Shown: positions 1 to 8,912, counted from the stretch's first letter. The stretch: DNA of 34,607 nt from Candidatus Zixiibacteriota bacterium (GCA_024277795.1 JAJRUL010000159.1:1-34607), one strand, 5' to 3'. Program-made: numbers and translations. Notes: a model not told the origin generated them from the letters alone.

Positions 1-179
1 ATCGTATCTCCAATATGCAAACCTACAGACGATCCGACATTGATATAGACCGCCTCTGCAGAAAGATAGGTCACTTCTCCACTATGAGCCGGCTCGGATT
101 TACTGGTATTACTGAAAGCTGTTTCCACTAACAGAAAACTCAACAGCAAAATTATACTTAGTATAGTTCTATGCATCAT
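1..179 (-). CDS. secreted protein of unknown function, N-terminal part only (runs off window start)
   Basis: Hand translation of the minus strand from ATG at 179: MMHRTILSIILLLSFLLVETAFSNTSKSEPAHSGEVTYLSAEAVYINVGSSVGLHIGDT. No stop before the window edge; signal peptide-like N-terminus; GGAAC just upstream; starts 5 nt after the stop of the 22-haem cytochrome gene. Absent from the supplied ORF track. Confidence 0.7.
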   Translation of the reverse strand, partial: MMHRTILSIILLLSFLLVETAFSNTSKSEPAHSGEVTYLSAEAVYINVGSSVGLHIGDT

Positions 180-184
180 GTTCC

Positions 185-1305
185 TTACGGTTTTGTTCCG
201 TCTGCATGACAGCCATAACAGACCTGACTATTATAAGAATAGCCAGATTCGCCCTTGTGCTTGTCATCCATTGCAGTTCGATTGTGTTCATGACAATTGA
301 AACATGTAAACTGTTTACGGTCTCCAGGAACCTCATGACAAGTTGAACATTGACTCCACTTAGATCTATGCTTTCCAGAATAGATAGGGAAATACTGCCC
401 ATCATGAGCAATAAATCGTCCAGCCTGACCATCAGGATGGCAATCAAGACAAAGCGGACTTAAGTAACTATATCCTTGCATACCACTGTGAGTATTATCC
501 GTATCTGTTTGATTATGCTTATGACAAGTAAAACAGTTAAACTCTTTTCTATCAGTCGGATTTGTATGACAAGCTGAACACTGAGACCATTGGTTGTTGT
601 GTTTTCCGGAAAAAATCGGGAAAAACTGTGCATCATGATCGACGTATGAACCCCTAACACCAGTTGGGTGACAATCAAGACAGAGCTGGCTCTGATAGGC
701 ATAGCCTGCAAAACCACTATGAATAGCATCAGTATCCGTCTGATTGTGTTTGTGACAATTAAAACAACTGAACTGCGTTCTATCTGAAGGTGTTGTATGA
801 CACTCAGTACATTGTTGCCACTGGGCATTATGAATCCCGGAATAGATAGGAAAAAATTGGCCGTCATGTGCAACAAATGTACCTTTCTCACCTGTAGGAT
901 GACAGTCGTAACACGCTGAACTCAAATAAGAGTATCCAGTCATACTGCCGTGTTTACCATCCATTTCACTCTGTCTATGCTGGTGACACTGCAGACAACT
1001 AAATTGTCGTCTATCACTCGGAACAACATGACAAACAGCACATTGATCCCATTGATCATTGTGCTTTCCTGAGTAAATAGGGAATGATTGTGCATCATGG
1101 TCTATAAACGGCTCTGCTTCACCTGTCGGGTGACAATCATAACATGCTATGCTCTGATAAGAATAACCGGGAATACTCAAATGATACGGATCAGTATCTC
1201 CCTGATTGTGCTCATGGCAATCTACACAGGAAAAAATTGCGTAACTCGATGGATCAATGTGACACTCAGCACAATCTCCCCATTCCCCACTATGCTTTCC
1301 ATTAT
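185..1305 (-). repeat. five tandem tri-haem repeats of ~77 aa (231 bp) within the 22-haem cytochrome
   Basis: Repeat unit FPIYSGKHNxQWxQCxxCHxxPSDRxxFxCxxCHxHNQTDTDxxHSGxxGYSYxSxxCxDCHPTGxxGxFxxHDGQF, five in-register copies with no gaps (the last is truncated at the C-terminus). The 231-nt period was checked by position for adjacent copies near 387 and 618. Confidence 0.9.
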
Positions 1306-1903
1306 ATATAGGAAAGATCGGGTCATGGTCAGGGAATCGTCCAGGTCTAAACGCATGCATCTGATGACAAAGCTGACAATCTATTGGCATACCGGCGGCT
1401 ACATGATCAGGTTCTGTCGTTTCAAGATATGTTGTCTCATGACATGATATGCATGATAGATTCGGGAACGACAGGTCTCCTCTTGGTAGATTAGTATGAC
1501 ATCCAAGGCAGTCGACAAGTGCATGACGGCCCATCAGTGGGAAGTTTGTATTTTCATGAATACTGTGGCTGTCAAAAACCTCCCATCCTCGAGATGTATG
1601 ACAACGAGTGCAATCTATACCCAGCTTTCCTTCATGTACATCTGTATGACATGATAAACAATCAGTCGTGACCCCTTTGAAATTCTTTATATTATGACAA
1701 CCTACACACTCTGCATGTGCATGACGTTCTTCAAGATCAAATGATGTCAGATTATTATGATCAAATTCCACATCAGAAAATGAGCTTGTTGTGTGGCAAG
1801 TCTCACATTCGAATTTAATCTTACCATGCGGATTATTTACTACCTGAGCATTAACTCCCATTGAGAGAAGAATCATAGCACTCATAAAGAGTAGTTGTTT
1901 CAT
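185..1903 (-). CDS. periplasmic/extracellular multihaem c-type cytochrome, 22 CxxCH motifs
   Basis: ORF 185..1921 begins at GTG; MKQLLFMSAMILLSMGVNAQ from ATG at 1903 is a better signal-peptide start. I count 22 CxxCH motifs by eye. Confidence 0.92.
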   Translation of the reverse strand: MKQLLFMSAMILLSMGVNAQVVNNPHGKIKFECETCHTTSSFSDVEFDHNNLTSFDLEERHAHAECVGCHNIKNFKGVTTDCLSCHTDVHEGKLGIDCTRCHTSRGWEVFDSHSIHENTNFPLMGRHALVDCLGCHTNLPRGDLSFPNLSCISCHETTYLETTEPDHVAAGMPIDCQLCHQMHAFRPGRFPDHDPIFPIYNGKHSGEWGDCAECHIDPSSYAIFSCVDCHEHNQGDTDPYHLSIPGYSYQSIACYDCHPTGEAEPFIDHDAQSFPIYSGKHNDQWDQCAVCHVVPSDRRQFSCLQCHQHRQSEMDGKHGSMTGYSYLSSACYDCHPTGEKGTFVAHDGQFFPIYSGIHNAQWQQCTECHTTPSDRTQFSCFNCHKHNQTDTDAIHSGFAGYAYQSQLCLDCHPTGVRGSYVDHDAQFFPIFSGKHNNQWSQCSACHTNPTDRKEFNCFTCHKHNQTDTDNTHSGMQGYSYLSPLCLDCHPDGQAGRFIAHDGQYFPIYSGKHRSKWSQCSTCHEVPGDRKQFTCFNCHEHNRTAMDDKHKGESGYSYNSQVCYGCHADGTKP

Positions 1904-1920
1904 TCTATCCAAACTGATCA

Positions 1921-3414
1921 CTATATCTCTCCTTGCCTAGGTGTGAGCGATCCGATATTACTGTCATGACAATCCTTACACTGCTTACCAAGCGGTCGAT
2001 ATCTGAATCCCTCAATATCATGATCCTTTTGCAGTACATGACATTGGTTGCATGCGACTTTCTTGTGTGCACCTTCAAGCGGATACGTTGTGTTCTGTGT
2101 ATGATCGAAATCTACTATTAACCAACTGTCGTTAGTATGACAATCCGTGCAGATCTTTACTGGAGCTGTTGCAGTAAATTGGGCATTGTGCTGATCCTTA
2201 TGACATCCTGTACAATTCTTGTCCTCAAAAACGAACTTACGATATTCTTTCTCCTTTTCTTTCTGTACAGTATGGCACGCGATGCACGGCTGGGCTTGGT
2301 GTGCACCGAAAAGTTTGAATTCGGATTGATTGTGGTCAGCAAGTGTATAGTTTGCCGGTTTGAATCCATCAACTGAATGACACGATTCACATTTCCCTTT
2401 ATCTTCTCTTTGAGCAAACTGACCAAAGTGTAAATCAGAGTGGCAATCGGTACAAAACTTTGATTTCATTTTCTTTTTGCTGATTCCACCTTTATGACAT
2501 TTCTCGCAAACCAGTAGTGTATGTTTCCCGCGCAACGGATAGTTGGTCTTGTTATGATCAAAATTCTTTGCTGATACTTTCAGCCAGCCGGAAGTACTAT
2601 GACACTTTGTACAGTTCTGTCCAAACTTGTCTTGATGAATATCTTTGTGACAGTCAGTACACGCGCTATGCTTGATGTCAACATATTTTGTATATGATGC
2701 CGTTTGCTTGACCTTGCTCTTCGGATCAATGAGTGTAGTATGACACTTTGTGCAATCAACATTCTTATGTTTTCCTGTCAAAAGGAACTTCGCCTTATCA
2801 TGGTCAAATAATTCTGCTGGCTTAAAACGCTCCATAGTATGACACCCGGAACATCTATCTGGCAACTGCCCTCTGTGTTCTCGACGATGACAACTCAGGC
2901 AAGTTGAATCGAGACCGAAGTACGTTCGAATCATATCGACTGACGGCTCATAACTTTTGAGGTCTTCTTGAATATTGGCAGGGTTGTGACAATCACGACA
3001 TTTTGTTACTCTATGCTTACCAACTAGCTCATAACCGATACTTCCGTGAGTCTCTTGTGTAAATGTTTCTGGTAACGTTATCAAAGCAAAATCGCGACCT
3101 GCATGTTCACTATGACAGACAAGGCACTGCTTCTCTTCTCTTTTTTTCTCTAAAACATGATACCCTCTCTTCTCATCAAGGCTCCGTTTAACCAACTTGT
3201 GACATTCAAGACATTTCCCATCCGTCGGACCTTCCCCCATTTCGTGGCATTTCGTACAGTTTGACAACCCTTCCAACGCTTCATGGTAAGTAGAAAGATC
3301 ACCAGGTGATATCTGTGCATGGGTAACAGAAGTAATACTCATGATCGCAGGTAATACTATTATGATCATAAGGCGATATATAGCGCTTATCATATTCTGC
3401 TTCAGAATATCCAT
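1921..3414 (-). CDS. multihaem c-type cytochrome, 17 CxxCH motifs
   Basis: 17 CxxCH motifs counted by eye. Signal peptide MDILKQNMISAIYRLMIIIVLPAIMSITSVTHAQ starts at ATG 3414, inside the longer ORF 1921..3501. Confidence 0.92.
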   Translation of the reverse strand: MDILKQNMISAIYRLMIIIVLPAIMSITSVTHAQISPGDLSTYHEALEGLSNCTKCHEMGEGPTDGKCLECHKLVKRSLDEKRGYHVLEKKREEKQCLVCHSEHAGRDFALITLPETFTQETHGSIGYELVGKHRVTKCRDCHNPANIQEDLKSYEPSVDMIRTYFGLDSTCLSCHRREHRGQLPDRCSGCHTMERFKPAELFDHDKAKFLLTGKHKNVDCTKCHTTLIDPKSKVKQTASYTKYVDIKHSACTDCHKDIHQDKFGQNCTKCHSTSGWLKVSAKNFDHNKTNYPLRGKHTLLVCEKCHKGGISKKKMKSKFCTDCHSDLHFGQFAQREDKGKCESCHSVDGFKPANYTLADHNQSEFKLFGAHQAQPCIACHTVQKEKEKEYRKFVFEDKNCTGCHKDQHNAQFTATAPVKICTDCHTNDSWLIVDFDHTQNTTYPLEGAHKKVACNQCHVLQKDHDIEGFRYRPLGKQCKDCHDSNIGSLTPRQGEI

Positions 3415-4280
3415 TTTGAACCCATGAGCAATGCTACAACAATATGACCGATCATTATCACAATCATAACGACAGCAAACGGTTTGTGAATAACGTGCCA
3501 AAGATGAAATACTGAATGAGCCACACCGAGTATATTACGACGACGTCTCATAATTGATCTGCGTCGGATCAGTTTCATTATTTCAGAAGCTACTGCAGGA
3601 GGTACATCATTATGTTTCCTGAGAATCTTTTTTTTCAGAAGATATAGTTGAACGGGTAGTTTGAGATCAGCAACGATCGAATGAGCTATTATCATTAATC
3701 GACTTGTTTTCTTATTGTCAGCTCCCCCTGATTTCTTACTACCTAACTCCAACAAATCAGGAGATACCTGAAAGCTTTCAACCAACAATTGTTCCATCCC
3801 TGAAATAGTAAGATCTATCTGACTTATTGAAAGCTCCATACCATTTTCATCACGAGGGATTTGCATATAAATATACCGACCGATGAATCCGCTACCCGCA
3901 ACAGCTAACATTGAGAAATAGCTAATTGATACTATACCGTTAAACTTCATGGATGTATGAAGTGTTATTAGTAATGGCCCCATAATTCCAAACCATATAT
4001 GAATATCTAACCAATGGCTCATCGTACCATAGCGCATCAACCATTTAGTCCTTTTTCTAGCCGAATAGAGAAACAACAACAGGATCATCATACTCCCTGC
4101 TATTCCTAAACCATGCCCTATAGGGCCACCTGGCTTCAACTGCTGGTGCATCTCATGATGAGGGCGTTCAATAAACGGTAAGGTATAGTAGTCCCAACCG
4201 ACAAATAGTGCATACGCACACATCACGAAACCAACGATATACATCATTATGAGTGTTATTCGAAATATCTTGGCTTTCAT
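3402..4280 (-). CDS. integral membrane b-type cytochrome-like protein
   Basis: Several hydrophobic helices with His residues positioned as possible haem ligands (HIWFGIMGPLLITLH, FHLWHVIHKPFAVVMIVIMIGHIVVALL). Overlaps the neighbouring genes by a few nt on both sides. Confidence 0.75.
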   Translation of the reverse strand: MKAKIFRITLIMMYIVGFVMCAYALFVGWDYYTLPFIERPHHEMHQQLKPGGPIGHGLGIAGSMMILLLFLYSARKRTKWLMRYGTMSHWLDIHIWFGIMGPLLITLHTSMKFNGIVSISYFSMLAVAGSGFIGRYIYMQIPRDENGMELSISQIDLTISGMEQLLVESFQVSPDLLELGSKKSGGADNKKTSRLMIIAHSIVADLKLPVQLYLLKKKILRKHNDVPPAVASEIMKLIRRRSIMRRRRNILGVAHSVFHLWHVIHKPFAVVMIVIMIGHIVVALLMGSKWIF

Positions 4281-5584
4281 CGTTGTCCGTACTTCGTTTC
4301 CATTCGTATACCAAGACTATTAAGAAAAGCTGTAGGAAGTTCGCCACCAATAAAGACAAATACATAATCATTCTTGAGAATCATTTCTTCCCCCTTACAG
4401 TCGAGAATCACACTCTCTGGCTCAATTTTCTTCACCTGTGATTCAAAAATGATAGTTAAACTACCCTTCTTCACGGCCTCGTCTACTCGAACCCTATTCC
4501 CCTCTTTGATTCTACTAAAGATATCTTTTCTATAGGACAAAGTTACTTTTGTACCGTCCTGTTCTGAGAGCATGCAAGCGGCTTCAATAGCAGAATCACC
4601 ACCTCCGACGACTAATACATCAGCTCCCACATATTGATCAGGTTCGATAAGTTTGTAAGCAACTTTTGCAGATTTCTCACCTTCGACATTAAGCTTCCTG
4701 GGGGTTCCGCGTCTTCCTACAGCAAGCAGAATTTTCTTAGTTGTATAACTGTTTTTATTTGATTGTAAGACAAAATGCCCATTGCCTCTATTGATAGACT
4801 CAACTTTCTCTGAACAAACGATCTTCACACCAACATTTTTAACTACATTCTTCCATAACTCAACCAATTCCTCCTTGAATACTTCTGGTTTATTAAAATG
4901 ACCATATTCTGGTATTATCATCGGTTGTGTCATAACTAGTTTTTGACGAGGATACGTAATAATCGCACCGCCAAACTCATCCTCTTGTTCAAGCGTAACT
5001 GCTCGTAAACCTTCCAGTTTTGCTTGTAGTGCCGCTGATAGACCAGCAGGCCCCGCACCGACAATAACCAGATCAAGGATATCATCCCCATTGGAAGAAT
5101 TGTTTCCTGCAATATATTCGACTGCTTCACGTCCTTGAGTTACAGCATTTCTGATAAGTCCCATTCCTCCAAGTTCACCTGCAATATAAATACCAGGTAC
5201 ATTGGTCTCGAAATTCTCACTTATATGAGGTATATCAACTCCTCTACGTGCTGTCCCGAAAACAAGAGATATAGCATTTACCGGACATGCAGTCTGACAC
5301 GCTCCGTGCCCTATACACTTACTGGGTGAAACGAGTACTGCTCTACCATTTACGATTCCCAAAATCCCTTTTTCTGGACATGCTGATAAACATGCCCCGG
5401 TACTTATACATCCGTTAGGATCTATAAGAGGGTGAAGTGATACTGGCTCAATAAGACCAAGCTCCTCAGCCTGTTTGAGTTTATGTTCTGCTTGCTTTGA
5501 GTGTGAACGAACTCTGTACCAATAGTAGTATGGAACAAGTACTGCAAAACCAACAACCACAATAGCGATTAGCGTTTCTACCAT
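4277..5584 (-). CDS. membrane-anchored FAD-dependent pyridine nucleotide oxidoreductase with N-terminal ferredoxin-like domain
   Basis: N-terminal TM helix; two Cys-rich motifs CISTGACLSACP and CIGHGACQTACP; FAD motif VIVGAGPAGLSAA; NAD(P) motif VLVVGGGDSAIEAA; thioredoxin-reductase-like fold but no CxxC redox pair. Confidence 0.85.
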   Translation of the reverse strand: MVETLIAIVVVGFAVLVPYYYWYRVRSHSKQAEHKLKQAEELGLIEPVSLHPLIDPNGCISTGACLSACPEKGILGIVNGRAVLVSPSKCIGHGACQTACPVNAISLVFGTARRGVDIPHISENFETNVPGIYIAGELGGMGLIRNAVTQGREAVEYIAGNNSSNGDDILDLVIVGAGPAGLSAALQAKLEGLRAVTLEQEDEFGGAIITYPRQKLVMTQPMIIPEYGHFNKPEVFKEELVELWKNVVKNVGVKIVCSEKVESINRGNGHFVLQSNKNSYTTKKILLAVGRRGTPRKLNVEGEKSAKVAYKLIEPDQYVGADVLVVGGGDSAIEAACMLSEQDGTKVTLSYRKDIFSRIKEGNRVRVDEAVKKGSLTIIFESQVKKIEPESVILDCKGEEMILKNDYVFVFIGGELPTAFLNSLGIRMETKYGQR

Positions 5585-5654
5585 TCCTATTAAATCCTAT
5601 CTAAACCCAGAGGACCATCTAAACACGCCGTACTATCGGGTATGATTTAGATTA

Positions 5655-5682
5655 TATATATTATCGGTATCAAACAACTCAA
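5655..5682 (-). promoter_or_regulatory. possible sigma-70 promoter of the cytochrome operon
   Basis: Minus strand TTGAGT (5682-5677), 16-nt spacer, TATATA (5660-5655), with an AT-rich TATATATAAT block upstream of the 5584 start. Confidence 0.3.
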
Positions 5683-5696
5683 AATTGATCAATAAT

Positions 5697-5877
5697 GGAG
5701 AAATCCGATGAAAAATGTCTACATATACATTCTATTGTTATGCAAGGATTTACGATTACAGTATCGGCGCAAGATCTGCTACAATAGCATATAAGAGACT
5801 TTGACCAAGGGATAACCCGGATGACTGCAACAGCCCACTCTGTCAGCTTAGCCAGCTATTATGTGGGTATGTGCGAA
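5697..5877 (+). pseudogene. possible decayed secreted-protein gene (signal peptide remnant with frameshifts)
   Basis: GGAG at 5697-5700, ATG at 5708, MKNVYIYILLLC, then continuation only in other frames (GFTITVSAQDLLQ* in one, YARIYDYSIGARSATIAYKRL* in another). Confidence 0.3.
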
Positions 5878-5965
5878 TAATAGAATATCTTCCTGCCATA
5901 TTCGAAATTGATATACGTGCAACCATAAAATACTTTATAAAAATGCTTTGTAAGAGAGTCAACTG

Positions 5966-7165
5966 TTAAGCAGTACTAGCCCTACAAAGCGAAAAGACCA
6001 TATCAGTTTGACTGGTAAGTCCAAGCGACTCTAAATACTCACCTGAAACTGACTCATTCAGGATATTCCCTCGAGCATTTTCATGTGTGTGAAAAACAGA
6101 GGCTAAATATACTGCACAAAGTGCATTTAATTCAGGAACAGGAGTTTTGTCAGGAGTATACTGCATCGCAACCGCTTCAACAATCGGGTCGCAGAACCCC
6201 CAACTTGAAAGCAAATAGGCTCCCAACTGAGCATCATGAACGCCAAGTACTTCAATTTCAGCAAGATACAAAGGCATCTGTTGTGAATTGACAATGTCAA
6301 TGGCATCTTTGAATTCATTCTTAAAGTGCCCGAGCATCAACAGCTTACCAACATCATGTAAAGCACCTGCCAACAAAGAGTCCTCGACGACTTGAGAGGG
6401 CATTCCGAATGAGTGGGCAAGCGTTCTGGCAGAAGTAGCGACACGTAAACATTTATCTCGAATATGCTCTATAGAATATCCTTCTACTGCTGAGACAGAA
6501 TTCTTATCAAACACAGATGTAGCACAAACTATTGTCGAAACAGTTTGCATTCCAAGCATATTTACAGCTTGAGTAACTGAACTAATACGTTGCGAAAGTC
6601 CAAAATATGCAGAGTTAGCCATCTTGAGCATCTGTGCACTCAAGCCAATATCTTGTGATATCAGATTAGAAATATTCTGTACAGAGACATCTTCCTTATT
6701 CATCTCGGAAACAAGCTTTTCATAGATCTCTGGAAGAGTGGGCAAACTACTAACTGAGGATACAATAGAACGTATCCGATCATTACTAATAGTTTGTCTA
6801 AGCTCAATAGAGTTCTTGAGCATATTATTGAACGTGTCCAATTTGATCGGGGTTGAGATAATACGATGTGCGGAGTTTGATGCATCAAAACTACCTGCAT
6901 CATCTTTATTCCCAACAATCAACACCCGCAAACCATCAGCAGTACATTTCGATACGTGCAAGAGCAACTCACTACCTACCATATCCGGGAGATCCTGTTT
7001 TGCAACAATTGCATCCCAGGATTCATTCTCCAATTTGCTGATTGCTTGCTTGCCATCTGATGTAGAAGTAACCTCCCATCCCCCCGACTCCATATTCAAT
7101 TCATCTTTTGATACCAACTCATCCAGCGATTCCACTCCCACTAGTAAGAGACGGTTTGCAGACAT
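5966..7165 (-). CDS. HDOD-domain protein with N-terminal degenerate receiver domain
   Basis: Receiver-like N-terminus (SWDAIVAKQDLPDMVGSELLL), then a typical HDOD: IVSSVSSLPTLPEIYEKLVSEM...LISQDIGLSAQMLKMANSAYFG...LLAGALHDVGKLLML. Confidence 0.88.
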   Translation of the reverse strand: MSANRLLLVGVESLDELVSKDELNMESGGWEVTSTSDGKQAISKLENESWDAIVAKQDLPDMVGSELLLHVSKCTADGLRVLIVGNKDDAGSFDASNSAHRIISTPIKLDTFNNMLKNSIELRQTISNDRIRSIVSSVSSLPTLPEIYEKLVSEMNKEDVSVQNISNLISQDIGLSAQMLKMANSAYFGLSQRISSVTQAVNMLGMQTVSTIVCATSVFDKNSVSAVEGYSIEHIRDKCLRVATSARTLAHSFGMPSQVVEDSLLAGALHDVGKLLMLGHFKNEFKDAIDIVNSQQMPLYLAEIEVLGVHDAQLGAYLLSSWGFCDPIVEAVAMQYTPDKTPVPELNALCAVYLASVFHTHENARGNILNESVSGEYLESLGLTSQTDMVFSLCRASTA

Positions 7166-7432
7166 TGTATTATTCCCTACATATGCTTGAAGTATATTAT
7201 TCTCGATGTATCTATTTCATTCACAAATTATTCACGTAGACATCATACTTCTCTTAATCGGTATCTCTGTTGTCAATCTTTATCATTACTATGAAATACC
7301 ATAGATATACTGTTTTTATTATTAGCCTAAGGCAAAAACAGGGCAGACGTAGCGGTGGTAAGATATTATTATAGAAAGGTTTGGAGAATAGTCTCTAATG
7401 TACTATGTAAACCGTTAGCTCAGGTAAACGCC

Positions 7433-8842
7433 TTAGTCGATCTCATGCACCATCATGAAATTTGTCGATTTACTCTTCCCGAATGGATATCCCCCGGTAA
7501 TGATAACCCTATCATGAGTTTCAGCAATTTTCTTTTCTTCTGCCTGCTGATTGATGACTGTCAACATCTCACTAAATGACCCTGGCTTTTCTATCAATAC
7601 AGGATACACTGAACGATACAAAGATAAATGCCTCATAATCATTCTATCAGCCGTAAGTGCAAAAACAGGTTCATCGAGGAATAGATTGGAAATTAACCCT
7701 GCAGTATACCCTGTTGATGTAAGTGCGAAAATGCACTTCGTTTGACAACTCTGGTCTGTTGTACTCACTGCATTGGCTATGGTCAAAGCTATTGGAGCTT
7801 TGATTAGATGTTCATCTACATGAACAGGTGGTCTTATTCCTGCATCTTCTGCTGATTTTATGGTCGCAACCATAGTTTGGACTGTCTCAACTGGATACTC
7901 GCCTGTTGCAGTCTCAGCCGAGAGCATAACTGCATCGGTAAAGTCAAATACAGCCGTTGCAACATCATTTATCTCTGCTCTTGTAGCCCGTGGTGAAAAC
8001 CGCATAGACTCAAGCATCTGTGTAGCAATAATAACAGGTAGATGATAACGGTTTGCCATCTTGATAATCTTCTTCTGCAAACGAGGTAACTCTGAGGGAG
8101 GTAGTTCAACACCTAAATCACCTCGTGCAACCATAACACCATCAGCCATAACCATTATTTCATCTAGTCTGTCAATCGCTTCCTTTTTCTCAAGCTTGGC
8201 AATAATCTTCTGACGACCACCTCTCTCTTTCAATATCTTTCTGGCGGTTATTATATCATCACCTGAACGAACAAAAGAAAGAGCGATAAAATCTGCACCA
8301 ACTTCTATTGCAGTTGCAATATCCTCGACATCTTTTTCTGTTATCGTTGGAATTTTGATGTCCGTATCAGGAAGATTAATCCCTTTCCCCGGCAGAACTC
8401 TGCAATGGTTCATCGCCCGCGCCACCACCATTCCGTCATCAATTGATTGAATCTGAAGAATTAAATTACCATCATCGATTAGTAGTCGCTCGCCCAACGT
8501 AACTGACTCAATAATTGCAGGATGATTGACACCAATAATTCTCTTTGAAATATCAGTACTACCAGAAGTAATCGTAATATCATCCCCTGCGCTAAGCTCA
8601 ATCTCTCCCTCAAAGTGATCAAGGCGAAGCTTTGGCCCTGAGATATCAAACAGCAAACCTATTGGATATTCTGAATCCTCAGTTGCTTTGCGAATCGTCT
8701 CTACGGCCTCAATAAAATCCGATTTCTTTCCATGCGAACAGTTGACTCTAAAGGCATTGACACCTTCTGCAACAAGCGTTCGCAACATATCGACAGATGC
8801 AATCGCTGGACCGTATGTCGCTAATATCTTTGTATGCTTCAC
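7433..8842 (-). CDS. pyk: pyruvate kinase
   Basis: MKHTKILATYGPAIAS, VNCSHG, GDLGVELP, IIATQMLESM, TDAVMLSAETATGEYPVETV; 469 aa. Confidence 0.96.
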   Translation of the reverse strand: MKHTKILATYGPAIASVDMLRTLVAEGVNAFRVNCSHGKKSDFIEAVETIRKATEDSEYPIGLLFDISGPKLRLDHFEGEIELSAGDDITITSGSTDISKRIIGVNHPAIIESVTLGERLLIDDGNLILQIQSIDDGMVVARAMNHCRVLPGKGINLPDTDIKIPTITEKDVEDIATAIEVGADFIALSFVRSGDDIITARKILKERGGRQKIIAKLEKKEAIDRLDEIMVMADGVMVARGDLGVELPPSELPRLQKKIIKMANRYHLPVIIATQMLESMRFSPRATRAEINDVATAVFDFTDAVMLSAETATGEYPVETVQTMVATIKSAEDAGIRPPVHVDEHLIKAPIALTIANAVSTTDQSCQTKCIFALTSTGYTAGLISNLFLDEPVFALTADRMIMRHLSLYRSVYPVLIEKPGSFSEMLTVINQQAEEKKIAETHDRVIITGGYPFGKSKSTNFMMVHEID

Positions 8843-8912
8843 AGTTATGTAATAGTGGATTAGTACTGTTCAATCAACAAAAATTGATAACCATGCTGAC
8901 TCTCACAGGAAA

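Noticed and set aside
460-891. ORFs in other frames or antisense across the cytochrome genes (e.g. 169..447, 460..891, 1088..1447, 1933..2376, 2157..2426, 2580..2762)
   Set aside because: Shadow ORFs inside strongly supported multihaem CDSs; Leu/Ile/Val-rich translations with no domain features.
185-1305. 231-bp tandem periodicity considered as CRISPR or satellite-like DNA
   Set aside because: Period is an exact multiple of three and encodes in-frame tri-haem units; there are no short identical repeats with unique spacers.
6738-7190. 150-aa plus-strand ORF antisense to the HDOD gene
   Set aside because: Fully overlaps a well-supported CDS on the other strand; translation shows no recognisable family or RBS.
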